NCBI GenBank assembly: GCA_023954745.1
Contig: JAGSHC010000016.1
Location: 1 to 49,750 of the forward strand
DNA from: Deltaproteobacteria bacterium
Lineage (GTDB): Bacteria > Myxococcota_A > UBA796 > UBA9615
Direction of reading: 5' to 3'
DNA: 49,750 bases
Under the pieces are notes generated by a model. It saw only the letters and a list, made by a program, of their open reading frames with translations. It was not told the DNA's origin and did no database searches. This document shows positions 7,650 to 15,404 of the stretch, in pieces. The number at the start of each line of letters is the position of its first letter. Positions within the stretch are counted from its first letter, which is position 1. The position numbers and the translations under genes are program-made.

Positions 7650-8959
7650 GCCCGACCTCCGTCGTAGGCGCCGATGAGGACCGACACGTTCTGTCCCCCG
7701 AAACCGAAGGAGTTGTTCATCGCGACCTTCACGGTCGCCTCACGCGCGGTGTTGGGTACGTAGTCCAGATCGCAGTCCGGGTCGGGCGTCTCGTAGTTGA
7801 TGGTCGGCGTGATCCGACCGTCCTGAATCGTCTTCGTGCAGACGATCGCCTCGGTGATCCCGGCCGCGTGGATCAGGTGGCCAAACATGGACTTGGTCGA
7901 GGACATGGGAATCGAGTACGCCTGCTCACCGAAGGCCGCCTTCACGGCCTTCGACTCCGCCGCATCGTTGAGCTTGGTGCTTGTGCCGTGCGCGTTGATG
8001 TAGTCGACGTTCTCGGGCGCGAGGCCTGCGTCCTTGAGGGCCCGGCGCATCGCCTCGCCCATCCCGCGCCCTGTGGGCTCCGGGTCCGTGAGGCGGTAGG
8101 CATCCGTGGCGATGCCCGCCCCCAGGATCTCGCCATGAATGCGCGCTCCGCGCGCCTGGGCGGCTTCGAGGTCCTCGAGGACCATGAGGGAGCTTCCCTC
8201 GCCCATGATGAAGCCACTCCGATCGGCATCGAAGGGTCGCGACGCGGCGTGAGGCACCTCGTTGCGGGTCGAAAGCGCCGACAACATCGCGAAGCCCGGC
8301 ATCATCGAGCGGGTGACGGGCGTGCAGACGCCGCCGGTCAGCACGCGCTTGGCGCGGCCCAGCTGAATCATGTGCATGGCATCCATGAGGGCGTGGCTGC
8401 CCGAGGCGCAGGCAGAGGCCGCCGTGCTGATGCGATCCGCGCCGAACATCACCGCCAGAGCCGGCGCGGCGAAGTCGCAGAACCAGTCCTCCACGTGCTG
8501 GGCTGTCTCCGGGTGGGCAGCGATCGCGCGCCGCAGCGCCACCAGGTCACGCTTCTCGGTGCTGTCGGGAGATCCCCAGACTCCGAGGGTCAGCGGCCCC
8601 AGGGCCTCCATGGCGGTGGAGCCCACCCCGGAGCTGAGGTGCACGGCCCTCACGTACCGCTCCGGGTCGTCCGGGGCGAGTTCGTCCTCGAGCCCCGCAT
8701 CCGCGAGCGCGCGCTGCGCGGCGGCGGTCACGAACTTCATGGTGCGGGAGTCGCACGCGTAGCGGCCCACCTGGGCTGGTCCGTCGACCTCGTAGCGAAC
8801 CTCCGCCGCGATCTGCGCCGGGAGCCCCTCGGGGTCGAACTGGGTGATTCGTTGGACAGCCGAGACTCCCTCGCACAGCTGCGCGAAGAGGGTGTCGACG
8901 TTGTCGGAGTGGGGGGTCACCGTGCCCATGCCGGTGATCACGACCCTGCGGCGATTCAT
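7646..8959 (-). CDS. Beta-ketoacyl-ACP synthase A (intact FabF-like KS)
   Basis: The 437-residue FabF-type condensing enzyme has a complete active site: Cys-184 in TAASACASGSHA, His-324 in INAHGTSTKLND, Lys-356 and His-361 in STKSMFGHLIHAAG. It should load an acyl chain on Cys and condense it with malonyl-ACP. The ATG is preceded by AGGAG at good spacing. It is most similar by eye to the KS at 13025-14317 (both have ITxFDPEG, the ACASGSHA site and SMFGHLIHAAG), which suggests duplication of a KS/KS-beta pair. It is transcribed away from the SDR genes at 9079 and 9912, with which it shares a short divergent promoter region. Confidence 0.92.
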   Translation of the reverse strand: MNRRRVVITGMGTVTPHSDNVDTLFAQLCEGVSAVQRITQFDPEGLPAQIAAEVRYEVDGPAQVGRYACDSRTMKFVTAAAQRALADAGLEDELAPDDPERYVRAVHLSSGVGSTAMEALGPLTLGVWGSPDSTEKRDLVALRRAIAAHPETAQHVEDWFCDFAAPALAVMFGADRISTAASACASGSHALMDAMHMIQLGRAKRVLTGGVCTPVTRSMMPGFAMLSALSTRNEVPHAASRPFDADRSGFIMGEGSSLMVLEDLEAAQARGARIHGEILGAGIATDAYRLTDPEPTGRGMGEAMRRALKDAGLAPENVDYINAHGTSTKLNDAAESKAVKAAFGEQAYSIPMSSTKSMFGHLIHAAGITEAIVCTKTIQDGRITPTINYETPDPDCDLDYVPNTAREATVKVAMNNSFGFGGQNVSVLIGAYDGGRA

Positions 8960-8992
8960 GCTCGCTCCTTCCGCTCCGCGGGACCTCGTCGC

Positions 8993-9031
8993 CCGGAGCC
9001 GGCGTATCCTATATCCTCCGCCCCGCTCCGG
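8993..9031. promoter_or_regulatory. Divergent promoter region with 7-bp inverted repeat
   Basis: The 119 bp between the divergent KS (8959, minus) and SDR (9079, plus) contain one AT-rich patch, TATCCTATATCCT (9005-9017), the only plausible -10 sequence. It is framed by perfect 7-bp arms CCGGAGC (8993-8999) and GCTCCGG (9025-9031), 25 bp apart. This could be a bipartite operator controlling both directions. In DNA this GC-rich, a 7-bp match can arise by chance, so confidence is low. Confidence 0.35.
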
Positions 9032-9078
9032 CGAGGCCCCCCAAACAGCCGCTGCGAGCGCCTTCCCCAGGAGCGTTC

Positions 9079-9915
9079 ATGAAGCATCCCCCTCCCGAGA
9101 ATCCCGGCGATCTCACGGGCAAGGTCGCCCTCGTCACTGGCGGCACCCGCGGCATCGGCCTCGAGATCAGCGAACGCCTCGCAAAGCGTGGCGCCGACCT
9201 CATCCTCGTCTTCAAGAAGGACGTCGAGAACGCGAAGGCTGCGGAAGCGCGCCTGGCCCCCATTGGCCGCCGCATCCAGCTGATCCAGGCGGATCTGCGC
9301 AAGCCCGAGGGTGTCGACAGTGTGTTCGAGCAGGTCGCCACCGGCCTCGATCAGATCGACATCCTCGTCTTGAACGCTGCGTTCGGAACCATGGGGGAAG
9401 TGCATCGGATGGGTCGCGCGTCCTGGCGGGCGAGCTACGACACCAACGTGCTCTCCCCGATGCTCACGGCGAAGGGCGCGTTGCCCTGGCTGAAGCAGAA
9501 CGGCGGAGTCATCACGGCCACCTCGACCCTGGGCGCCCACACCGCCTACCCGACCTACGTCGCGATCGGATCCAGCAAGGCGGCCATGGAAGCCCTCGTG
9601 CGGTTCATGTCGTTCGAGTGGGCCAAGTACGGAATCCGCGCCAACAGCGTCGCCGCCGGCCCCGTCGACACCCGCGCCATCGACTGGTTCCGCTACCCCG
9701 AGGCGGTGCGGATCTTCACCGCGAAGAAGGGCCTCGCCGGCCGCATGGGCATGCCGCACGACATCGCCGACATCGCTGTGTGGCTCTGCACCGACGAGAG
9801 CCGTTGGATCTACGGCCAGAGCATCATCGCCGAGGCGGGAATCCTGCTGGGCGTCGACTACGAGGAGTGGTCGCCGAACACCGGAGCCGATGCCTCCGAG
9901 GGAGGTGCGGCATGA
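9079..9915 (+). CDS. FabL-like short-chain dehydrogenase/reductase 1 (probable enoyl-ACP reductase)
   Basis: The 278-residue Rossmann-fold SDR has the nucleotide-binding motif TGGTRGIG (about residue 20), LNAAFGTMG near residue 100 and the catalytic set Ser-149, Tyr-160 and Lys-167. Tyr and Lys are six residues apart (YVAIGSSK), the Y-x6-K spacing of enoyl-ACP reductases FabI/FabL, not the Y-x3-K spacing of FabG. With the TGxxxGIG glycine motif this points to the FabL (NADPH enoyl reductase) subfamily. The ATG has a strong Shine-Dalgarno (AGGAG, 6 bases upstream). It overlaps the next SDR gene by ATGA. I infer that it reduces an enoyl- or ketoacyl-ACP made by the adjacent KS pairs. Confidence 0.85.
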   Translation: MKHPPPENPGDLTGKVALVTGGTRGIGLEISERLAKRGADLILVFKKDVENAKAAEARLAPIGRRIQLIQADLRKPEGVDSVFEQVATGLDQIDILVLNAAFGTMGEVHRMGRASWRASYDTNVLSPMLTAKGALPWLKQNGGVITATSTLGAHTAYPTYVAIGSSKAAMEALVRFMSFEWAKYGIRANSVAAGPVDTRAIDWFRYPEAVRIFTAKKGLAGRMGMPHDIADIAVWLCTDESRWIYGQSIIAEAGILLGVDYEEWSPNTGADASEGGAA

Positions 9916-10730
9916 CCGACGTGATGTGCAATCGATTCGAGGGCCAGGTCGTGTTGATCACGGGCGCGAGCCGCGGCATCGGAGCAGCCATCGCGCGACG
10001 CTTCGCCGCCGAGGGCGCAGACGTAGCCGTGGGCTATCACCAGAGCAAGGAGGCAGCTGAGGCCGTCGTCGCCGAGGTCGAGGCCATGGGCCGCAAGGCC
10101 GTCGCGATCCAGGCGGACCTGACGGACCGGAAGGGTGCGAAGACCCTCTTCGAGGGCTTCCACGCCGCCTTCGACCGCCTCGACGTGCTCGTGCCTGCCG
10201 CCGGTCACGCCGAGATCAAGCCTCTGGAGGAGATGGACGTCGAGACATGGCAGCGCAGCTTCGCCATTCACCTCGACGCCGTCCTCGAGACCTGCAAGGC
10301 CGCCTATCCCCTGCTCCAGGAGAGCAAGGGTCGCATCGTCATGTTGAGCACGGTGGGCGCGCACGCGGCGTTCACCGGGTTTGCCGCGGTGGGCGCCGCC
10401 AAGGCCGGCCTCGAGTCGCTCCTTCAGTACATGGCGTCGGAGTGGATCAAGAACGGCGTGCGCTGCAACGCGGTGTCGTGCGGCACGGTGGACACCGGAA
10501 TCCTCGAGCGCTGGGCCATCGGACCGCAGGTCCGAGAGTTCGTGCAGAGCAAGACCGTCGGCCTCGGCGTGGCGAAGCCCGAGGACGTCTCACCCATCGT
10601 CGCGTTCCTCGCGGCAGAGGAGTCCCGCTACATCGTGGGCTTCACCCTGGTCGCCGATGGCGGGATGACCCTCGGAATCGACTTCGAGGAATGGGTACAC
10701 GCCGCCTACGGCAAGGACGCCAAGCTCTAG
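9912..10730 (+). CDS. FabL-like SDR 2 with catalytic Tyr replaced by Phe
   Basis: The 272-residue SDR starts at the ATG overlapping the previous stop. The open frame continues far upstream, but that part is a shadow of SDR 1. It has TGASRGIG, VPAAGHA in place of the usual NAA motif, Ser-146 and Lys-164. The residue six before the Lys is Phe-157 (FAAVGAAK) where SDR 1 and SDR 3 have Tyr, and no Tyr occupies the FabG position either. It is thus either catalytically impaired, uses another mechanism, or acts as a structural partner of SDR 1, in parallel with the inactive KS partners of this cluster. Length and fold are otherwise normal. Confidence 0.85.
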   Translation: MTDVMCNRFEGQVVLITGASRGIGAAIARRFAAEGADVAVGYHQSKEAAEAVVAEVEAMGRKAVAIQADLTDRKGAKTLFEGFHAAFDRLDVLVPAAGHAEIKPLEEMDVETWQRSFAIHLDAVLETCKAAYPLLQESKGRIVMLSTVGAHAAFTGFAAVGAAKAGLESLLQYMASEWIKNGVRCNAVSCGTVDTGILERWAIGPQVREFVQSKTVGLGVAKPEDVSPIVAFLAAEESRYIVGFTLVADGGMTLGIDFEEWVHAAYGKDAKL

Positions 10731-10792
10731 CCTCCTCCCTCCCAGCCGCGCGCACCCGAATCAGTTCAGCCCCGGACTCTCGTGGCCGCGGC

Positions 10793-11107
10793 TCGGTCTG
10801 GCTGGATGGAGTCGAGGTGCCACCCCAGGGCGGCCTCGCCGTTCTCGCAGGCGAGCACCTGCTGCAGGTGCGCGGCATGAACGGACTGCGAGGTGGCGCC
10901 GTCCGATTCAGCGGGAGTGGCGTGGTGGCCATCGGGGCCTCTGCCCTCGTGGCCGGGCCTGTCGCGACGCTGGATGGCGCGGAGAAGGTCCTGCTCGCCC
11001 GCCAGATCTCCGGGCTCCAGCAGCTGCCGGACTCCACCCCCGTCCATCTGCACGGGCGCGACGGGCTCGTTCCCCTCGGCGAGCTGGTCGCCGAGATCGG
11101 TCGATGA
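10793..11107 (+). pseudogene. PEGA-like gene fragment lacking a start
   Basis: The roughly 390 bp between SDR 2 and the gene ending at 11121 contain one protein-like plus-strand frame. It opens with VWLDGVEVPPQGG and LAVLAGEHLLQV, close to the PEGA beta-sandwich pattern, and continues to ELVAEIGR before a stop at 11105-11107. No usual start codon or Shine-Dalgarno lies ahead of the PEGA-like part; the first in-frame ATG is at 10877, inside it. It may be the truncated 3' end of a decayed gene, or a short 76-residue protein from 10877. I see no other feature in this gap. Confidence 0.4.
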
Positions 11108-11120
11108 GCCGAGCCCGCGC

Positions 11121-11663
11121 CTAGAGCGGCCGCACCGAGCGGAGCGAGGCCAGGATTGCCTCCTCTGCCGCGCCGCCGTGGGCGCGGGGGACCTGGGCGA
11201 CGGCCTGAAGCACCTTGCCTTCCCGCACCGCGAACACCATCCAGCCGTGCACGGGCATCCCGCGATAGATCTCCGTGAACTCCCCGAGCGCGCCGGGCCC
11301 GCCGTCCTCCATGGCGATCTTCTCTTCGCGTATCCACTCGAGCTCGCGAATGGGCCCTGCTGGCGGCCGTGCCACGACGTCCGTGAGGTAGCTCATGGGG
11401 TTCTCGTCGCGGGCGAGGCGGGTGGAGACGATCAGGGTGGCGAAGCCGTCCGTCGGCTGCGCTGGCGGCGCGATCTGACTTCCGTCTCGGTCGTCGGAGC
11501 GACTGCTCCAGCCCGGCGGAGGCCGAATCGAGAAGCCTGCGGTGGTGTTGGTGTGCCACTCGGGCACCTGACGCTTGGACTGGTTGGCTTCGCTGATGGC
11601 GAAGATCCACACCGCAGCTGCCAGTAGCAGGCCCGAGAGGATCACGCGCCAGCTACCGGTCAT
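11121..11663 (-). CDS. Hypothetical membrane-anchored protein, PsbP/DcrB-like fold possible
   Basis: The 180-residue protein has one N-terminal membrane helix (about residues 6-25, WRVILSGLLLAAAVWIFAIS) and an exported domain. The domain contains GFSIRPPPGWSSRSDD, LIVSTRLA, a MEDGGPGALGEFTEIYRGMP strand pair and a C-terminal EEAILASLRSVRP helix. This pattern (FSIxxPxGW ... VxxSxR at the end) recalls PsbP/DcrB or DUF1795-type lipoproteins, but I cannot assign a function. It lies 22 bp downstream of KS-beta B and is probably the last gene of the long ketosynthase operon. Its role in that pathway is unknown. Confidence 0.7.
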   Translation of the reverse strand: MTGSWRVILSGLLLAAAVWIFAISEANQSKRQVPEWHTNTTAGFSIRPPPGWSSRSDDRDGSQIAPPAQPTDGFATLIVSTRLARDENPMSYLTDVVARPPAGPIRELEWIREEKIAMEDGGPGALGEFTEIYRGMPVHGWMVFAVREGKVLQAVAQVPRAHGGAAEEAILASLRSVRPL

Positions 11664-11685
11664 GCCTGTCGCCTCCTCCGAAGGA

Positions 11686-13023
11686 TCAGACCGCCTTGAG
11701 CACCAGGGCGGCGTTGACTCCCTCGCGGGTCATCACGCAGATGAGCGTGTTCCGAATCGCCATGGTCCGCGGCTCCGGCGAGGTCGGCCCCTTGTACTCG
11801 GGAATGGGATTCTCGCGGTTGAGGTCCCCGGGGACCTTGCCGTGCTTCATCGCCATCAGCGCCACGGACGCAGCCATCGGTCCAATGGCCGCCTCGACGG
11901 CGCCCACGTGGGCCGTGACGCACAGCACCGGCACCTCACCGACGCGCGGTCCGAGGAGCTCCGCGAGGCCGGCCGCCTCGATGGCGTCGACCTCCACGTC
12001 AGACTCGCCGAGGGCGGTCACGAGGTCGATCTCCGAAGCCTCGATGCCAGCCATCTTCATGGCCTTGCGCGCCGCGCGAATCATTCCCTCGGGCCCCGCA
12101 GGCAGTCCGCGGTTGCTCGTGGGGGCCTTGAACCAGTCGCCGTACCCCGCCAGCTCCGCCAACACGGGCGCTCCGCGCTCGGCCGCCGTCGAGGCGCGCT
12201 CGAGGACCAGCATTCCGCCGCCCTCTCCGGGCACGATGCCCGTGGCGTCCTTGTCGAAGGGACGTCCCGCCTTGGCAGGCTCGGCGTCGGGGTCGCTGTT
12301 CAAGTGCCGGGTCGCGCGCATCATCATCATCTGATCGTGCACGGAACTGCCGACACCACCGGCGTACATCACGTCCGCCAGGTCGTCGCGGATGGCCTCG
12401 AAGGCTCGCCCGATCGCCTGCACACCACCGGCGGGAGTGCCGAGGAATGTGTTCACCGGCCCGCGGCAGCGGCCCTGGATGCCGGCGTGGGCGGTGGGCA
12501 TGTTGTTCATGAGCTTGAGGAACTCGAAGGCCGTGAACTTCTTGATGGCCGCCGGGACCTTGCTGTCGTCGATGGCCACCCCGCCCGGCTTGCGCGAGAT
12601 GACGTGGTGGGCGAACCGCACGTACTTGTCGAACTTGTCGGAGTTCGTGTAGCTCGCGATGTAGGCGCCGCGACGCTTGCTGCCTTCCCAGGGAGCGACC
12701 TGGTCCTTGCGCCCCTCCTCGGGCCCCAAGGGCACCTCGGCGTTGACCATCGCGTCGCCGAGCGCCGCGGTGGAGAGGAACGTGTAGCGGGTCATCGTTC
12801 CCGGGCGCATCTCGCGGCTCGCGGGCAAGCCCCGAATGACCTTCGCGGGCCGCTCGGTGATCTCTCCCCCGTACCCGGGACGTAGCGAGGCGCGGGGCTC
12901 AGGGAGCTTCTCCACCTTGCTCTCGCCGGCAAGCATGCCTTCGTAGAGGGTCTGTGCCCCCAAGCCGAAGGGCGACAGGACTCCACATCCGGTGATGACG
13001 ACGCGGTCGCGCGAAGTGCTCAT
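11686..13023 (-). CDS. Ketosynthase-like partner B (KS-beta type, catalytic residues lost)
   Basis: The 445-residue thiolase-fold protein (start VVITGCGVLSPFGLG) has Pro-197 at the nucleophile position (GPVNTFLGTPAGG). The first His motif reads TALGES and the second reads TAHVGAVEAA, so all three catalytic residues are gone. It shares FLKLMNNMPTAHAGIQ, RRGAYIASYTN and overall layout with partner A, indicating paralogy. It starts one base after the stop of KS B, the usual arrangement of co-translated KS-alpha/KS-beta subunits. Expected role: the non-condensing half of a KS heterodimer, shaping the acyl tunnel (inference from chain-length factors of type II polyketide synthases). Confidence 0.88.
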   Translation of the reverse strand: MSTSRDRVVITGCGVLSPFGLGAQTLYEGMLAGESKVEKLPEPRASLRPGYGGEITERPAKVIRGLPASREMRPGTMTRYTFLSTAALGDAMVNAEVPLGPEEGRKDQVAPWEGSKRRGAYIASYTNSDKFDKYVRFAHHVISRKPGGVAIDDSKVPAAIKKFTAFEFLKLMNNMPTAHAGIQGRCRGPVNTFLGTPAGGVQAIGRAFEAIRDDLADVMYAGGVGSSVHDQMMMMRATRHLNSDPDAEPAKAGRPFDKDATGIVPGEGGGMLVLERASTAAERGAPVLAELAGYGDWFKAPTSNRGLPAGPEGMIRAARKAMKMAGIEASEIDLVTALGESDVEVDAIEAAGLAELLGPRVGEVPVLCVTAHVGAVEAAIGPMAASVALMAMKHGKVPGDLNRENPIPEYKGPTSPEPRTMAIRNTLICVMTREGVNAALVLKAV

Positions 13024-13024
13024 C

Positions 13025-14317
13025 TCAACCCTCGTAACGGCGATAGACCACGGAGACGTTCATGCCTCCGAAGCCGAAGGAGTTCTTCAGAATGACGTCC
13101 ACCTTGGCCGGGCGGCCCGTGTTGGGCACGTAGTCCAGGTCGCACAGGGGGTCGGCTTCTTCGTAGTTGGCGGTGGGCGGAATCACGCCCTCGAGAATCG
13201 TCTTCACGGAGAGGCACCCCTCGAGGGCACCCGCGGCGTGAATCAAGTGCCCGAACATGGACTTGTTCGAGCTGACGGGCGTCTTGTAGGCGTGGTCTCC
13301 CAGCGCCTTCTTGATGGCCAGGGTCTCGGCCCGGTCGTTGTAAGGCGTCGAGGTCCCGTGGGCGTTGACGTGATCGACGTCCTCCGGCTTGAGACCGGCC
13401 GATTCGATGGCCCGAGTCATGCAAAGCGCCATTCCCACGCCCTCGGGCTGCGGGTCGGTGAGGCGGTACGCGTCGCAGCTGTAGCCCCACCCGGCCAGCT
13501 CGGCGAGAATCGTGGCCCCACGTGCCTTGGCGTGCTCCTCGGACTCGAGGATCAGCACCGCGGCACCCTCCCCCATGACGAACCCGTCACGACCAGCGTC
13601 GAAGGGGCGAGAGGCGTGCTCGGGGTCGTCGTTGCGCGTGGACAGGGCCTGCAGCATCGCGAAGCCGGGAACCAGGACCCGGGTCACGGGGGTGCAGACG
13701 CCGCCAGCCAGGGCCACGTCCACTTCGCCGCGGGCGATCATCGCCGCAGCATCGGCGACGGCATGGGAACCGGACGCACAGGCCGAGGCCGTGTTGTTCA
13801 CGTGGGCGGCGCCGATGAGCACCGCACAGGCCGGAGCAGCGGTGTCGAGGTGGAACTCATCGAGCCCCTGAGCCTCCGGCTCGTCGGGGGCTTGAGCGTA
13901 GAAGCTCGCCATGTCCGAGGTGTAGGGATCGCTGTCCTCACCGTGCAGGCGCAGGGCGATGGGCCCGAGGAAGTCGATGTTCGCGGGGCCCACGCCGGTG
14001 GACAGCACGATCGCGCGGCGGTCCTGCTCGTCGCCGGTGGCGGCGTCGAGGTTGGCGTACTTCACGGCGCGATCGGCTGCGCCCACGACGTAGCGCAGCG
14101 CATCGTTGTGCACGGTGTAGGGCCCAACCATGTCGGGGGCCTCCACCTCGTACTTCACCTCTGAGCCGATCTGGCACAAGAAGCCTTCGGGATCGAACTT
14201 GGTGATGCGACCACACTCGTTCTCACCGCGAATGATCCGCTGATACACCGCGTCGATGTCGTCCCCATGGGGCACGACGACTCCGAGTCCGGTCACTACG
14301 ACCTTCTGCCTGCTCAT
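13025..14317 (-). CDS. Beta-ketoacyl-ACP synthase B (intact FabF-like KS)
   Basis: The 430-residue condensing enzyme has an intact triad: Cys-180 in NTASACASGSHA, His-320 in VNAHGTSTPYND, Lys-352 and His-357 in NKSMFGHLIHAAG. The opening VVVTGLGVVVPHGDD and the ITKFDPEG segment match KS A closely. It lies between partner C1 (4-bp gap upstream) and its own KS-beta (1-bp gap downstream), so it is embedded in the operon. It should perform one or more Claisen condensations on ACP-bound substrate. Which pair acts early or late cannot be told from sequence. Confidence 0.92.
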   Translation of the reverse strand: MSRQKVVVTGLGVVVPHGDDIDAVYQRIIRGENECGRITKFDPEGFLCQIGSEVKYEVEAPDMVGPYTVHNDALRYVVGAADRAVKYANLDAATGDEQDRRAIVLSTGVGPANIDFLGPIALRLHGEDSDPYTSDMASFYAQAPDEPEAQGLDEFHLDTAAPACAVLIGAAHVNNTASACASGSHAVADAAAMIARGEVDVALAGGVCTPVTRVLVPGFAMLQALSTRNDDPEHASRPFDAGRDGFVMGEGAAVLILESEEHAKARGATILAELAGWGYSCDAYRLTDPQPEGVGMALCMTRAIESAGLKPEDVDHVNAHGTSTPYNDRAETLAIKKALGDHAYKTPVSSNKSMFGHLIHAAGALEGCLSVKTILEGVIPPTANYEEADPLCDLDYVPNTGRPAKVDVILKNSFGFGGMNVSVVYRRYEG

Positions 14318-14321
14318 CGCT

Positions 14322-15404
14322 TCACTCCGGCTTCACCGGCTCACCTAGAGCCACGTAGAAACTCTCGTCGCCCTCACCGCGTACATGCACGAGGGCGTAC
14401 TTCCGTCCGTTCCAACCGCCGGGTTCACGACGTGTCAGCGCTGCGCAGACTGCCACGCCACCCCAGGCGCCGTGGAACTCTCCGAGCGTCACCTTGTCAG
14501 CGACGAACTCGATTCCCTCGAGGGCGGCCCCGTGACCGCCCTCCTTGGCGGACTGTTCCAGCTCCGCGCGCTCCTCGGCGAGCCGTTCGAGCGTAGGCGT
14601 CGCCAGGGAGACCAGGCCCACATCCTCGAGACGAAGTCCGAGTCGGACCCCCACCGCTTGGAGCCCTTCGGTGATGCTGCCGCGGTGGCGGACGACCCCC
14701 ACCAGCTCCGCGAGGGGCGTGACGTCCCGGGCGCGCATCGCCGCTTCGTCCTCCACCAACACGACCCCGGAGCCTTCACTCAGAGTGGCGCCCTGCCAGT
14801 CGGGGTCCCGCTCCCGCAAGACGAGATGCAGGTCGACGAAGCGCTCGACGCCGCCGCACAGCAGCCCCGGAGCCCGCATGGCCTCGATCTGTCGGAGTCC
14901 CGACCACATCGACTCGGCTCCCGCTCCGTCACCGCTCACAAACGTCGCGTTGGGACCTCGAAGCTTGAACGCCACCGCGATCCAACCCGCAGGGGCATTG
15001 TCGACAGTGCCCTTGAAGACCAGGGGAGAAGCGCCCTTGAGCACGCCTTCCTTGATGGTGTACCGATCGAAGCGCTGGTTCTCCTCCATGCACCCGTAGG
15101 AGGTGCCGAGGAAGACCCCGTAGGCCTCGCGCTCCTCGAGGGTCAGCCCGGACTGCTCCAAGGCGAGACGCGCCGCGACGTAGCCGTAGCGGGAGTAGGT
15201 ATCCACCTGGCCCCAGCGGCGATAGGTCGCGGCGCTGGCGGGATCCTTGATGGGACCGACTCGGCCCACGTCGATCGACGGGCCACTCCCCGGTGACTCG
15301 ACCGCGAACGGAGGAGCCTCACCACGGAGGGCCTGCTCCAGGGCCTCGATCCCGAGCCCGGCCCAGGTCACGCACCCGGCGCCGACGATGAAGCGGCGAC
15401 CCAT
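14322..15404 (-). CDS. Short, divergent ketosynthase-like partner C (inactive)
   Basis: At 360 residues this is 50-80 residues shorter than the other KS-fold proteins. It opens with FIVGAGCVTWAGLGIE, a drifted VVITGxG start. The nucleophile position is Asp-159 (GPNATFVSGDGAG). Neither catalytic His motif can be recognized. The N-terminal half keeps the thiolase pattern (YGVFLGTSYGCMEEN); the C-terminal half is shortened (LVSLATPTLERLAEE). Its ATG immediately follows the TAG of KS C (TAGATG), so it is the co-translated partner of that KS. Its divergence and length suggest an older or differently specialized KS-beta. Related truncated KS-like proteins occur in aryl-polyene-type clusters (family knowledge). 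Confidence 0.8.
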   Translation of the reverse strand: MGRRFIVGAGCVTWAGLGIEALEQALRGEAPPFAVESPGSGPSIDVGRVGPIKDPASAATYRRWGQVDTYSRYGYVAARLALEQSGLTLEEREAYGVFLGTSYGCMEENQRFDRYTIKEGVLKGASPLVFKGTVDNAPAGWIAVAFKLRGPNATFVSGDGAGAESMWSGLRQIEAMRAPGLLCGGVERFVDLHLVLRERDPDWQGATLSEGSGVVLVEDEAAMRARDVTPLAELVGVVRHRGSITEGLQAVGVRLGLRLEDVGLVSLATPTLERLAEERAELEQSAKEGGHGAALEGIEFVADKVTLGEFHGAWGGVAVCAALTRREPGGWNGRKYALVHVRGEGDESFYVALGEPVKPE

